Assembly: GCA_965660875.1 (NCBI GenBank) | Contig: CBFIBQ010000009.1 | Location: forward strand, 48,640-112,639 | Direction of reading: 5' to 3' | Origin: UBA6770 sp965660875 | GTDB taxonomy: Bacteria > Bacteroidota > Bacteroidia > Flavobacteriales_G > Salibacteraceae | Length of the DNA: 64,000 nt | Shown here: piece after piece, positions 9,001 to 18,428 of the stretch | Layout of the letters: each line of letters starts with the position of its first letter | How positions within the stretch are numbered: the stretch's first letter is position 1 | Notes under the pieces: generated by a model | Told to the model about the DNA's origin: nothing | Seen by the model: only the letters and a program-made list of their open reading frames with translations | Database searches by the model: none | Translations under genes and position numbers: made by a program

Positions 9001-12000
9001 TCAGACACTTTCAGTGCTAACCTAACCTTGAATAACACTGGAACCAACAGAATGTATCTAGCACAAAGTAGTGCTGGGAACTCAATTACCGGGAATCTTA
9101 CCGTTACCAATTCAGCAACAGGTGCGAGTACGTACACTTATATTTCAAACAACTCTAACAGCACGCTAAGTATTGGGGGAAATGCCACAATTACAAATTC
9201 TGGATCGTCCTCAGATTGTAGAACTTATTTTGGTGTCAACGGGGATATTACCCTAACAGGAAATTTATTTTTAACCAATTCCGCTTCTGGTTCAACTGGG
9301 GTTGCTTACGTTGCTCACGGAGCAAATTCTAATGTTATTGTAGGTGGGTCAAGCACTGTTATTAATTCTGGTTCAGGAACGACTAAAAGAACTTATCTGG
9401 GTGATGATGGAGATGTTACGTTCTCAGGTCTACTAAGCATATCAAACAGCGCAACTGCAAACAATTCACAAGTATATTGTAATGATGGTTCGAGTAGCGT
9501 TAATTCATACAACGGCAATATTGTAGTGGAGTCGACGGACGCTTCCTGTGACGGTATACGTTTTGGCAATGGCCAAGGAAGTGGAACTTTGGCAGCTACT
9601 AGAACCATTTCGGTTGGCGGTGGTGGCTTCATCGGTGGCGATTTGTATTTCAGGAACTTCACCCAGATTGGTGCTACTGCTCAGAATCTATCAAATACAG
9701 GAACAGGCTACCTATACAATTACGATTGTAATTGGGGTGGTAATGTTACTTTTTCGGGTGGTCGTCATTATACAAGAGGAACTACTTATCAAGGAAATGC
9801 AACTTTGAGCAAAACAGGAACTTCAGACGACGCTTCGGCTGGTGGTAATTCATTTGTTGGAGATGTAATTCTTAATAACTCAGGAAGTGGCTACTTCGGA
9901 ATGGGCAATGGAACTTCTGACAGCTTTGGTGGTGATCTTACGATAAACAACTCTAGTAGTAGGCATGTTTATATTGGTCAAAATAGCGCTGGAAATACAA
10001 TAGCAGGAAATCTTTTAGTCAATAACAGTGGAAACGGATCTGGTAATAACATATACCTGTCACACAACTCTAGTTCAACACTTACCATAACTGGCACCAC
10101 AGCATTAAACAATACAAGTACAGCTACATCTAGTTACATTTATTTAGGTGAAAGTGGAGATGTTACGCTCAATAATAATTTGACGGCTACCAACAACGGC
10201 ACTGGAACCAATGGCTATATAAGCATAGCTAATAACTCAGCATCCTCTGTGACCATCAATGGAAATGCATCAATAACTAATTCAGCAGCATCTGGAACTA
10301 CCAAGCGAATTCACTTTGGTAATAACGGTGACGTGGACTTAAATGGAACACTTGGTGTCGTTAATTCCTCGAATGCTACTACGGCTGATATCTTCATTGC
10401 CGATGGGTCAAATTCAACCGTAGACATTCAAGGGGCAGCAACTGTTTCCAATTCCGGTACAGGAACCACTACTAGGGTTTATGTTGGAGACGACGGCGAT
10501 ATCACTTTTCAAAATACACTAGCTCTTTCTACCTCTTCACCATCAACTAATTCAGATATTCGTTGCAACGACAATACCAATAGCACTGGGATCTACCAAG
10601 GAAATATCACCATTGAATCAACTAATGCAGCCTCGGATGGAGTCAGTTTTGGAAGGGACGGTGGAAACGGAACACTTTCGGCTACACGAACGATTACCGT
10701 TGGCGGAGGCGGATTCATTTCTGGAGATATGTACTTCCGCAATTTTACACAAACAGGTGCCACTGCTCAATCACTTACCATAGCTGGAGGTACGGGGTAT
10801 TTTTACAATTATGATTCAGATTGGGGTGGAAACGTAACCTTCAGTGGGCCAAGGTTACTTACTAGAGGAACTAACTACCAGGGTACATCGAACCTCACTA
10901 AAACTGGTGCAAGCGACGATGGGTCTGCAGGTGGTAATGTATTTACCGGAAACTGCGTTCTCAACAATTCGGGATCAGGCTATCTCCTAATGGGAAATGG
11001 TTCTGCGGATACTTGGAGTGGCAACCTCACTGTGAACAATTCGGGTTCGCGACACTTGTATATTGCTTATAATTCAGCAGGAAATTCGATCGCTGGTAAT
11101 CTTGTATCCAACAACACCGGAATAGGAACTTCATATGTATATCTCCTAGATAGATCTGGTAGCACCCTCAGTATTGGAGGAAACTGTTCCATTACCAATA
11201 GCGGCGTTGGATCAAATGTGCGAACATATCTTGCAAATTCAGGCACACTAACATTGACGGGCAATCTTAACATTTCGAACACGGCGTCAGGAACCAACAG
11301 CTATATATACGTAGGATCTGGTTCATCTTCATCCATAACCATAAATGGAAACACAACGCTAATGAACAATGGATCAGGCACAACTTCACGATTCTATTTT
11401 GGGGAAAATGGCGATATTACCTGTAATGGAAGCTTATCAATTACCAATAGCTCGGGCTCAGCCAATAGTCAATTTTACGTAAATAGAACTGGCAATAGTT
11501 CAAACACCTTCAATGGGGACATTACACTTGAGGTGACCAACGCTTCTAGTGACGGAATTCTTTTCGGAAATGGCGGGGGTAACGCAACGCTTTCTGCTGG
11601 AAATACCATAAATATTGGTGCAGGTGGGTTTATTGCAGGAGACTTACAGTTAAGAAACTTTACTATAGCGGGAAGCACTCCTTCTACGCTAGCCCTTGCC
11701 GGAACAGCTAGGTACTACCCTTATGACGCAACCATTGGACCAAATATGACCGTATCGGCTCCCCGATACTATTCAAGAGGTACAGTGTATTCACGAGATT
11801 TCAGTCTCACTTATAATGGATCGTCTAATTCCACTTCCAGAGGTGGAAATACCTTTAATGGTGAAACTACTGTCAACTTAACTGGTTCGGGAAGACTTAG
11901 ACTGGCAAATGACGTTATCAATGATTACAACGGAGACGTAACCTTTATAAGAAGTGCAGGTACCTTACAGCCAGCATACAATGAAAACTGTACCTTTTCA

Positions 12001-13314
12001 GGAAATATATCAGTTGATGCCAATACCGAAGTTACATTGGCTGCAAATGCTGGTTCTGTAGTGATAGATGGAGCAGGCGCTCAAAGTTTTAATGATGTTG
12101 GAACAACTTCAGACTTTACTTTTAGGCGACTAACCCTTAACAAAGCAAGCGGAGCATTTACACTGAATGAACCCTTGAGAATTCAGACTACGGTAACCTT
12201 TACCGCTGGAATTATAAATACGGATGCAACCAATCTTTTAATTTTTGAAGACAATGCTACTGTTACAGGAGCAAGTAATGCAAGCCACGTGGATGGTCCA
12301 GTAGATAAAATTGGAAACGGAACCAACCCATTTGCCTTCCCTGTTGGAGATAATGGAACATACCGACCAATCAGTATGACTACTCCAGGAAATTCGGCTA
12401 GATTTAGAGCGCAATATTTCTTTTCTGATCCATCAGCTTTCTATGATTGGCAATCAAAAGAAGCTACTATTGACCATATAAGTACCACTGAATATTGGAC
12501 ATTGGATAGAGTTGCAGGGTCTGACGCAGAGGTAATTACAATTGGCTGGGACGCCAACAGCGGAGGAGTGGACAACCTAACAGAATTGACCGTAGCTCGG
12601 TGGGATTCGGGAAGTAATATTTGGCGAGATGAAGGAAATGGAGGGACTACTGGAAATACTACAGAAGGAACGATTCAAACTGGTGGAAATGTCAGTAATT
12701 TCAGTCCTTTTACTCTTGCCTCCACTACTGCAAACAATCCACTACCCGTCTCATTAATTAGTTTTAATGCTATCGTTGACGAAGAAGAAAAATTCGTAGA
12801 TCTTTCTTGGTCAACCTCTTCAGAATTCAACAATGCCTATTTTACTGTAGAAAAAACTTTTGATTTAGAAGAATACCTTGAAGTTGGAACTATAAATGGA
12901 AATGGAACAACCAATGAAGAAAACACTTATGCACTAGTAGATGAAAAACCGTTTACTGGAACCTCTTATTACAGATTAAAACAAACTGATTATAATGGGT
13001 CCGTCGAGTTCTTTAACCTTAAAAAGGTGATAATTAACAAATCAAAAATTGCTAGTAGAGTAAAAGCTATTTATCCAAACCCCAATAATGGAGAAGTAAT
13101 TTATTTAAATGTACCCAATGGAAGTGTAGAAAACATCTTAGTAACTATTACAGACGCAATAGGTATATCATTCCCGTATTATATATCTGAAGTTGATAGA
13201 AATGCAAGTAACATCCTTAAATTAGAAATAAACCAAAAACTAGTGCCAGGTAGCTATACTGTTACTGTGGTTATAAATGGAGAAATTCATAACCATCAAC
13301 TTATAGTTAAATAA
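6100..13314 (+). CDS. Giant repetitive T9SS-secreted surface protein
   Basis: 2404 residues. Signal peptide about 1-22 (FVAFILLGLNGATA). Residues about 25-2000 are low-complexity Asn/Ser/Thr/Gly-rich beta repeats, predicted parallel beta-helix, built from short modules such as GNLTVTNSATG and GNNGDVT. These are organised in six super-repeats, each ending with a LRNFTQ-type landmark. Near residue 2065 comes VDGPVDKIGNGTNPFAFPVGD, a segment common in T9SS proteins. The last ~200 residues (SYYRLKQTDYNGS, YPNPNNGE, then PGSYTVTVVINGE) are a type A sorting domain, so export through T9SS and surface attachment are expected. Function unknown; adhesion or gliding-surface roles are guesses. No enzymatic domain was seen. 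Confidence 0.9.
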   Translation: MGRCLVTFVAFILLGLNGATADRYWIGATNNNWNDTGNWSATNGGIGGASVPGAADRVLLNSNGNVNLTLDLAPTVESIDIASGYTAIIDLNGNNLKINGATTNDFEDGTFNNTSGGEVIITCTGITYFRGTTFNPNVTATSSRLFLNGSTFNGTVSMTKNGASDDAGRGGNIFNNATSFSCTSAGYLMTGNVNPDTINGVLTLLSTGTRGIYLAHNSAGNYFSQNIIVNSTSTTGIRIGQNNGSSVLASNRTITVGGTGYSAGELRLRNFTQTGATAQSLSFTGTGHLYLYDSDFGGNVTFSAPRVITRGTRYRGTATITKNGVSDDQSAGGNRFDGNTVLNCSGADYLMMGNGSPDTFNLNLTLNNTGKNGIYLAYNSAGNYVGGNLTATNSGTGTNSWIYISDRSASSITINGNVDFTVNGTSTNCQGRLGLDGDVTVGGNVTFTKNTNATTSDVYIAQNTNSAVSISGNLTYSQTGSGTNTRGYIGNNGDLTVGGICTLTNNSSGTNSQIYVANGSTSNSSFSGNIVLESTNASADGIFFGNNGGASTLAAARTITIGGGGFSAGNLLLRNFTQIGATPQSLTITSTGYIYLYDSQWGDATTFTASRILSRGSTFDGNCTLTKNGDVEDRSYGGNVFNGNIVMNNSGVDQFYMSYNLPDSVNGNLTINNSGTRRSFFAHRATGNYVSGNVVLNNTGTGTSQTTISIAQDSASTIAIGGNVMVSNSGTSSDCRAYIGNSGDVTITGNLTATHSATGANGYLYIGNGEYSEIIIGGNTTVTNNSTGTSTHRVYLGENGDLTFSGTLTMTNSSTATNNQIFLNNSVNSSNTYNQNIIINSTGNSDGVYFGNSGGSSTLSATRTISVGGSGFSAGDLRMRNFTQVGGTAQSFTNSGTGYIYLRDCNWGGNVTFSGGRMRTEGTTYQGIANLTKTGASDDRSQGGNTFTGDAILTNSGSAYFGMGYLASDTFSANLTLNNTGTNRMYLAQSSAGNSITGNLTVTNSATGASTYTYISNNSNSTLSIGGNATITNSGSSSDCRTYFGVNGDITLTGNLFLTNSASGSTGVAYVAHGANSNVIVGGSSTVINSGSGTTKRTYLGDDGDVTFSGLLSISNSATANNSQVYCNDGSSSVNSYNGNIVVESTDASCDGIRFGNGQGSGTLAATRTISVGGGGFIGGDLYFRNFTQIGATAQNLSNTGTGYLYNYDCNWGGNVTFSGGRHYTRGTTYQGNATLSKTGTSDDASAGGNSFVGDVILNNSGSGYFGMGNGTSDSFGGDLTINNSSSRHVYIGQNSAGNTIAGNLLVNNSGNGSGNNIYLSHNSSSTLTITGTTALNNTSTATSSYIYLGESGDVTLNNNLTATNNGTGTNGYISIANNSASSVTINGNASITNSAASGTTKRIHFGNNGDVDLNGTLGVVNSSNATTADIFIADGSNSTVDIQGAATVSNSGTGTTTRVYVGDDGDITFQNTLALSTSSPSTNSDIRCNDNTNSTGIYQGNITIESTNAASDGVSFGRDGGNGTLSATRTITVGGGGFISGDMYFRNFTQTGATAQSLTIAGGTGYFYNYDSDWGGNVTFSGPRLLTRGTNYQGTSNLTKTGASDDGSAGGNVFTGNCVLNNSGSGYLLMGNGSADTWSGNLTVNNSGSRHLYIAYNSAGNSIAGNLVSNNTGIGTSYVYLLDRSGSTLSIGGNCSITNSGVGSNVRTYLANSGTLTLTGNLNISNTASGTNSYIYVGSGSSSSITINGNTTLMNNGSGTTSRFYFGENGDITCNGSLSITNSSGSANSQFYVNRTGNSSNTFNGDITLEVTNASSDGILFGNGGGNATLSAGNTINIGAGGFIAGDLQLRNFTIAGSTPSTLALAGTARYYPYDATIGPNMTVSAPRYYSRGTVYSRDFSLTYNGSSNSTSRGGNTFNGETTVNLTGSGRLRLANDVINDYNGDVTFIRSAGTLQPAYNENCTFSGNISVDANTEVTLAANAGSVVIDGAGAQSFNDVGTTSDFTFRRLTLNKASGAFTLNEPLRIQTTVTFTAGIINTDATNLLIFEDNATVTGASNASHVDGPVDKIGNGTNPFAFPVGDNGTYRPISMTTPGNSARFRAQYFFSDPSAFYDWQSKEATIDHISTTEYWTLDRVAGSDAEVITIGWDANSGGVDNLTELTVARWDSGSNIWRDEGNGGTTGNTTEGTIQTGGNVSNFSPFTLASTTANNPLPVSLISFNAIVDEEEKFVDLSWSTSSEFNNAYFTVEKTFDLEEYLEVGTINGNGTTNEENTYALVDEKPFTGTSYYRLKQTDYNGSVEFFNLKKVIINKSKIASRVKAIYPNPNNGEVIYLNVPNGSVENILVTITDAIGISFPYYISEVDRNASNILKLEINQKLVPGSYTVTVVINGEIHNHQLIVK
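6904..11658 (+). repeat. ~915-bp super-repeats inside the giant surface protein
   Basis: The codon for Arg in the RNFTQ-type landmark lies at 6904, 7819, 8737, 9652, 10738 and 11653. Spacings are 915, 918, 915, 1086 and 915 nt. Four of the five are 305-306 codons; the long one has 171 extra nt (57 codons), matching one extra internal module at about 10258-10428. Copies are diverged in sequence but almost constant in length. Confidence 0.9.
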
Positions 13315-13381
13315 ACACGATTGTTAGTATAATTTAACAACTGATTTTTTTTTATTATTGCTACGACATACTTGAGTTAAA

Positions 13382-15751
13382 GTGAATTTATTTGTAAAGT
13401 GTTCTGTAATTGGAATTTTTGTTTTTTGGTTGCAACCAATTACGGCTCAAACCATAATTTGGTCGGAAAACTTCTCCTCAAACTCAAACAATGACATAAC
13501 TGGAGATGACAATAACTCTCCAGCTGGCGCCGATTGGTCAACAAGTTGCCCAACTTGTAATAGAACCAATGAATTTCGAGTTGAATCTGGTGAATTTCGC
13601 GTGGAAAACACGGATGAAATTGCAACATGGACATCTGAAACTATTAATATTTCAGGATACACAAATGTGAGTATTACTGTTGATGTTGATATGGATGATA
13701 ATCAATTCGAGGCTACAGACTGTATCACCTTATACTATAACCTTGATGGTGGTGGGAATACGCAGTTTGCAACAAACGGTAATTTATGTGACGACGGATC
13801 AGACCCAACTGTTGCTTCTCAAACCGGGCTTTCAGGGACAAGCCTCGTTTTAGTTTTTGAAGCAATTACCACAAACTCCAATGAAGACCTGCACTTTGAT
13901 AATATTGAGGTAACAGGTGAATTGGCATTAGGGGAAGGTGGTCCAGGTGGAATCGGTTCAACGGATGGAAGTGACGCTCTAGAACTTTGGCTAAGTGCGA
14001 ATGGTAACAGCTATTCAGATGGAGGTAGTACAGCGGCGTCAAACAACAATAGCGTGCAACAATGGAACGACCTATCTGGCAATAATCACCATGCTATTGA
14101 AACTACCAACTCTGAAAAACCAACCTATATCGCCAACTCAGTTAACGGATACGCAGCCCTCGATTTTGATGGAAATACTGAACGTATTGCTGCAACAGGG
14201 TTAACTGCCGCAAGCACTGCAACTGTTTTTGCAGTCTTCAGTAGAGATGGTTCTGGTGGAGGAAGTAACGATGGTGTTATACATGCCTCTACTTCTGGAA
14301 ATGCATTCTCAACTGCTTCAGGAACCAAAGTTATAGGCATGTGGGTTCAAACTAGTAATAATGTGGTTTGGGGAAGAGGAGTTGAATCGGATGGAACAGA
14401 ACGAAGTCTTTCACAAGTAACTGCTTTGGCAACCAATCAATTTCATATTGTTTCTCAAGATTACGATGGTAGCGATATTACCCAATATGTTAATGGTAGT
14501 ACTGCAGGCAGTGTAAGCTATGATGGCACACTACAGAGCTGGACTGATTTTGGAATTGGAAGACAAGGAAACGAATCACTGAATGGACAGATTGCTGAAA
14601 TCATAGCCTATAGGACACATCTTAATACTGCGCAACGGAGAATGGTTGAGAATTATTTGGCCGCTAAATATGACCTAAGCCTCTCATCGAATGATCTTTA
14701 TGATGAAGACAACACCAGCAACGGAAACTATGACTATGAAGTAGCGGGAATCGGCCAAGAGAGTGATGGAAGTCATGAAGATGCACAGAGTTCAGGAGCA
14801 ATCAGAATACTCAATCCAAATGGACTCGGAAATGGCGAATATTTAATGTGGGGGCACAATAATGAAGCAGTGGATTCATGGAATGTGACCGATTTACCAG
14901 GTACAATTCAAGCTCGATTGGCCAGAGATTGGTCGGCTAGTGAGACCGGTGAAGTCGGTACTGTTACGGTTCAAGTAGACCTAAGTTCGGTCGCTGGTTC
15001 AATAACCGCAACTGATTTACGCCTACTAGTAGATGATAATGGAGTCTATGCAGCTGGTGCCACGTTGCATAGCGGGGCAACCCATTTAGGTAGTGATGTA
15101 TATCAATGGACAGGTATTGACATTGATAATAACAACCATTTAACTATCGGTTCGATTAATTCTTCCCAAACACCGCTTCCTATTGAATTAAAAACCTTCA
15201 GCGCCACACCAAATGAAGAAGAAAACGTCGTGGATTTATTCTGGGTAACTTCTTCGGAAATCAATAATGACTTCTTTACAGTGGAAAAAACCAAGGACTT
15301 AAAAACCTATGAGGAAGTCGTTCAAGTAACAGGGCAAGGAACTACTAATGAAGAAACTGAGTACCACGAAAAAGATCACAACCCCTCTGAAGGTGTTTCT
15401 TATTATCGGTTGAGTCAAACCGACTTTGACGGAACCAGAACATATTTTGATTTAGAAAAAGTACTGATTGACTTAAAACAGAACGAAAATGATACTCATA
15501 TAGAATTGTACCCTAACCCAAACAATGGGCACAATATGTTTCTTAAAATACCGAATTCTGATTCCTCAGAAATAAACGTATTAGTAAACGATTTCATTGG
15601 TAAAACTTACCTAACGGATTTTACAGTTATCAATCAAGGAGACTACTCTGTTGTTTCTATCGAAATGAACCAAAAATTGGCCGCTGGAAGCTATATGATT
15701 AACGTTTCGGTTAACGGAGTAAATCATAGTCATAAGCTAATCGTGCGTTAA
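13382..15751 (+). CDS. T9SS-secreted protein with LamG/concanavalin-like domain
   Basis: 789 residues from a GTG start that gives a good signal peptide (CSVIGIFVFWLQPITAQ). An N-terminal beta-sandwich (about 25-175) is followed by a LamG/ConA-like region about 195-440 (ALELWLSANGNSYSDGG, WNDLSGNNHHAIE, then NGQIAEIIAYRTHLN and VENYLAAKYDLSLS). Next comes a segment with YDYEVAGIGQESDGSH and GEYLMWGHNN seen in many Bacteroidota surface proteins. The C-terminus (SYYRLSQTDFDG, YPNPNNGHN, AAGSYMINVSVNG) is a T9SS type A sorting domain closely resembling that of the preceding giant protein. The two genes are 67 nt apart and may be co-expressed. Carbohydrate binding is inferred; no catalytic residues recognised. 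Confidence 0.85.
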   Translation: MNLFVKCSVIGIFVFWLQPITAQTIIWSENFSSNSNNDITGDDNNSPAGADWSTSCPTCNRTNEFRVESGEFRVENTDEIATWTSETINISGYTNVSITVDVDMDDNQFEATDCITLYYNLDGGGNTQFATNGNLCDDGSDPTVASQTGLSGTSLVLVFEAITTNSNEDLHFDNIEVTGELALGEGGPGGIGSTDGSDALELWLSANGNSYSDGGSTAASNNNSVQQWNDLSGNNHHAIETTNSEKPTYIANSVNGYAALDFDGNTERIAATGLTAASTATVFAVFSRDGSGGGSNDGVIHASTSGNAFSTASGTKVIGMWVQTSNNVVWGRGVESDGTERSLSQVTALATNQFHIVSQDYDGSDITQYVNGSTAGSVSYDGTLQSWTDFGIGRQGNESLNGQIAEIIAYRTHLNTAQRRMVENYLAAKYDLSLSSNDLYDEDNTSNGNYDYEVAGIGQESDGSHEDAQSSGAIRILNPNGLGNGEYLMWGHNNEAVDSWNVTDLPGTIQARLARDWSASETGEVGTVTVQVDLSSVAGSITATDLRLLVDDNGVYAAGATLHSGATHLGSDVYQWTGIDIDNNNHLTIGSINSSQTPLPIELKTFSATPNEEENVVDLFWVTSSEINNDFFTVEKTKDLKTYEEVVQVTGQGTTNEETEYHEKDHNPSEGVSYYRLSQTDFDGTRTYFDLEKVLIDLKQNENDTHIELYPNPNNGHNMFLKIPNSDSSEINVLVNDFIGKTYLTDFTVINQGDYSVVSIEMNQKLAAGSYMINVSVNGVNHSHKLIVR

Positions 15752-15806
15752 TAACGAGATTTTGTTTAGCCTTTTTCACCTCTTCTTTTAACAGTTTTTT
15801 AGAATA

Positions 15807-15820
15807 CTGATTAAAGTCAA
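15807..15820 (+). promoter_or_regulatory. FNR/CRP-type palindrome upstream of the cbb3 cluster
   Basis: CTGATTAAAGTCAA differs by one base from the 5-4-5 palindrome TTGAY-N4-RTCAA bound by FNR-family regulators. It lies about 65 nt upstream of the predicted transcription start of ccoS. A perfect version sits before hemN. Regulation by an FNR-like protein is inferred. Confidence 0.45.
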
Positions 15821-15864
15821 TTTTTGGCTTGTCAATTGTCACGCTTTCCTCACAAACACTTACT

Positions 15865-15872
15865 TACTTTTG
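15865..15872 (+). promoter_or_regulatory. Predicted -7 box of ccoS
   Basis: TACTTTTG matches TAnnTTTG exactly and lies 18 nt before the ccoS ATG. The -33 element is unclear (nearest TTG at 15836 is rather far), which fits an activator-dependent promoter. Confidence 0.5.
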
Positions 15873-15890
15873 AACTTGCAAACTAATACA

Positions 15891-16091
15891 ATGAGTGTAA
15901 TTTTTATTTTAATAGGTGCGAGCATTTTTGTAGCGCTGATTTTTTTAGGAGCCTTTATTTGGTCTATCCGCTCTGGTCAATTCGAAGACGACTACACACC
16001 TTCGGTTAGGATGCTTTTCGAAAACAATAATTCAGAAATAATTTCAAAATCAAATACTAAAACAAATGTCCATGGAACTGGAAAAGTTTGA
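15891..16091 (+). CDS. ccoS: cbb3-type cytochrome oxidase assembly protein CcoS
   Basis: 66 residues from the ATG at 15891; an upstream in-frame start at 15870 adds seven residues that do not fit the family. One transmembrane helix (VIFILIGASIFVALIFLGAFIWSI is the hydrophobic stretch, residues 2-25) is followed by SGQFEDDYTPSVRML, the CcoS signature. CcoS is needed for cofactor insertion into cbb3 oxidase. Its 3' end overlaps ccoNO by 26 nt. The copper ATPase gene ccoI, often just upstream, is not in this window; the upstream neighbours are the T9SS proteins. Confidence 0.93.
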   Translation: MSVIFILIGASIFVALIFLGAFIWSIRSGQFEDDYTPSVRMLFENNNSEIISKSNTKTNVHGTGKV

Positions 16092-18216
16092 ATATGACAA
16101 TTCGATAGTGAAGAATTTCATTATCGCCTCTGCAGTTTTTGGCCTAGTGGGTATGTTGGTAGGACTAATAGTAGCTACCCAACTTGCTTTTGCCGATTTC
16201 TTTAACGATCATCTCTTATTAAAATACATTTCCTACGGACGTATTCGTCCGCTACACACCAACGCGGTGATTTTTGCATTTGTAGGTAATGGGATTTTTG
16301 CAGGAGTATATTACTCATTGCCTCGATTACTCAAAGCTCCTATGTGGAGTAAAGCGTTGTCGAACCTAAACTTTTGGGGTTGGCAATTTATCATCGTTTG
16401 TGCTGCAGTTACCCTTCCATTGGGTATGACTACCGGTAAAGAGTACGCTGAACTCGAATGGTGGATTGATATTTTGATTGCCCTTATTTGGGTAGTATTT
16501 GGTTTAAACATGTTTATGACCATCATCAAAAGACGTGAGCGTCATTTGTATGTTGCCATTTGGTTCTACATTGCCACTTTCGTTACGGTAGCCATGTTGC
16601 ACATCGTAAACAGTTTTGAACTTCCAATTAGTTTCATGAAATCTTACAGTTGGTATGCCGGTGTACAGGATGCATTGGTGCAATGGTGGTACGGTCACAA
16701 TGCAGTTGCATTCTTCCTTACCACTCCTTACTTGGGACTGATGTACTACTTCATTCCCAAAGCAGCAAACCGTCCAGTATTCTCATACAGGCTTTCGATT
16801 GTTCACTTTTGGGCATTAATTTTCTTGTATATCTGGGCTGGCCCGCATCACTTGTTGTACACCGCACTACCCGATTGGGCGCAAAGTTTGGGTGTTGTAT
16901 TTAGTGTAATGCTTATTGCACCCTCTTGGGGTGGTATGCTTAACGGCTTGCTTACACTTAGAGGAGCTTGGGATAGAGTTAGAGATGATGCTGTATTGAA
17001 GTTTATGGTGGTTGCACTCACTTGTTACGGTATGTCAACCTTTGAAGGTCCAATGCTATCCATTAAAAGTGTAAACGCTATTGGCCACTACACAGATTGG
17101 ATTGTAGGACACGTTCATATTGGTGGATTGGGCTGGAACGGTTTCTTAACCTTTGGTATGCTGTATTATTTAATACCAAAAATGTGGAAAACACAACTTT
17201 ATTCTCGATCTTTAGCTAACACGCATTTCTGGATTGGTACTTTAGGTATCATTCTATATGCGCTCCCCTTATACTGGGCTGGTTTTGCTCAAAGCTTAAT
17301 GTGGAAAGAGTTTACTGCTGAAGGTGCATTAGCTTACCCTAACTTCTTAGAAACGGTTACTCAAATTCAAGGAATGTATCAATTGAGAGTTCTTGGAGGT
17401 TTACTTTACTTTGTAGGAGCCGGTGTAATGGTTTATAACTTAGTTAAAACTGCTGCACAAGGTACTTTTATGCCAACAGAAGCAGATCAAGCTCCTGCAT
17501 TACCGGTTGTTTATACTCCAAGTACAGGCGAATACTGGCACAGAATTATTGAAAGAAAACCAATTCAAATGTTGGTATTCAGTTTAGTTGTAGTGGCCAT
17601 TGGTGGTATTTTTGAGATAATCCCAACGTTCTTGGTAAAATCTAACGTACCTACTATTGCTAGCGTAAAACCCTACACTCCACTTGAATTGGAAGGTAGA
17701 GACTTATACGTCAGAGAAGGTTGCTACACTTGTCACTCTCAAATGATACGTCCTTTCCGTTCTGAAGTAGTTCGATACGACCCTATTGATCAAGAGTATT
17801 CTAAAGCGGGTGAGTTTGTTTATGACCATCCCTTCCAATGGGGAAGTAAGCGAACGGGTCCAGACTTACATCGAGTGGGGAATAAGTACCCAAATAGCTG
17901 GCACTTTAACCACATGTTAGATCCAAGAACGATGTCTCCTGGTTCTATTATGCCAGCATATCCATGGTTGCTTGAGGATAACATTGATTACGAAATGTTA
18001 CCAAAGAAAATCAGTGCTATGCAAACTCTAGGTGTGCCTTATGAAGAAGGTTATGCCGAGCGGGCCATAGCGGATGCGCAGGCGCAAGCGCAACAAATTG
18101 TCGATAATTTGGCTGGAGATAATATCAAAACAGATAAAGACAAAGAAATTGTGGCATTGATAGCCTACTTGCAGCGATTAGGAACAGATATTAAAAACAA
18201 AGATTTACTTAAATAA
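16066..18216 (+). CDS. ccoNO: cbb3 cytochrome c oxidase subunits I and II, fused (CcoNO)
   Basis: 716 residues combining catalytic subunit CcoN (about 1-480, some twelve hydrophobic helices) and the mono-haem c subunit CcoO (about 500-716). CcoN shows YGRIRPLHTNAVIFAF (haem ligand His64) and WWYGHNAVAFFLT (copper-site His with neighbouring Tyr). HVHIGGLGWNG carries further haem ligands. CcoO begins with a membrane helix (MLVFSLVVVAIGGIFEIIP) and carries YVREGCYTCHSQM, with C553, C556 and H557 as haem c ligands. The enzyme reduces O2 with high affinity while pumping protons across the inner membrane. The fusion is typical of Bacteroidota. A second ATG at 16072 is an alternative start. Confidence 0.96.
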   Translation: MSMELEKFEYDNSIVKNFIIASAVFGLVGMLVGLIVATQLAFADFFNDHLLLKYISYGRIRPLHTNAVIFAFVGNGIFAGVYYSLPRLLKAPMWSKALSNLNFWGWQFIIVCAAVTLPLGMTTGKEYAELEWWIDILIALIWVVFGLNMFMTIIKRRERHLYVAIWFYIATFVTVAMLHIVNSFELPISFMKSYSWYAGVQDALVQWWYGHNAVAFFLTTPYLGLMYYFIPKAANRPVFSYRLSIVHFWALIFLYIWAGPHHLLYTALPDWAQSLGVVFSVMLIAPSWGGMLNGLLTLRGAWDRVRDDAVLKFMVVALTCYGMSTFEGPMLSIKSVNAIGHYTDWIVGHVHIGGLGWNGFLTFGMLYYLIPKMWKTQLYSRSLANTHFWIGTLGIILYALPLYWAGFAQSLMWKEFTAEGALAYPNFLETVTQIQGMYQLRVLGGLLYFVGAGVMVYNLVKTAAQGTFMPTEADQAPALPVVYTPSTGEYWHRIIERKPIQMLVFSLVVVAIGGIFEIIPTFLVKSNVPTIASVKPYTPLELEGRDLYVREGCYTCHSQMIRPFRSEVVRYDPIDQEYSKAGEFVYDHPFQWGSKRTGPDLHRVGNKYPNSWHFNHMLDPRTMSPGSIMPAYPWLLEDNIDYEMLPKKISAMQTLGVPYEEGYAERAIADAQAQAQQIVDNLAGDNIKTDKDKEIVALIAYLQRLGTDIKNKDLLK

Positions 18217-18218
18217 TC

Positions 18219-18428
18219 ATGCTCAAATTCATTAAAGGACATATGGCAAGTATCGACGGAATAGAAATATTTCCGGTGCTTTCCTTTGTTATATTCTTCA
18301 GCTTTTTTGTGGCGGTTACCCTATGGATTTACACCATGAAAAAAAGCAAGGTGGATGAAATTGCCCATCTACCGCTCGAAAACGGCAATGATTTCCCATT
18401 TAATAAACCCAGTGAAAATGAAAAATAA
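18219..18428 (+). CDS. ccoQ: cbb3 oxidase subunit CcoQ/FixQ-like
   Basis: 69 residues starting 2 nt after ccoNO. One transmembrane helix (FPVLSFVIFFSFFVAVTLWIY) followed by a basic stop (TMKKSK) and a short polar tail ending HLPLENGNDFPFNKPS, the usual CcoQ layout. CcoQ stabilises the oxidase complex. The sequence is short and divergent, so the call leans on position between ccoNO and ccoP. Its end overlaps ccoP by 11 nt. Confidence 0.85.
   Translation: MLKFIKGHMASIDGIEIFPVLSFVIFFSFFVAVTLWIYTMKKSKVDEIAHLPLENGNDFPFNKPSENEK

Noticed and set aside
6100..13314. Possible CRISPR array or tandem DNA repeat
   Set aside because: The repeats are protein-level, diverged and in one open frame; there are no identical short repeats with unique spacers and no cas genes.
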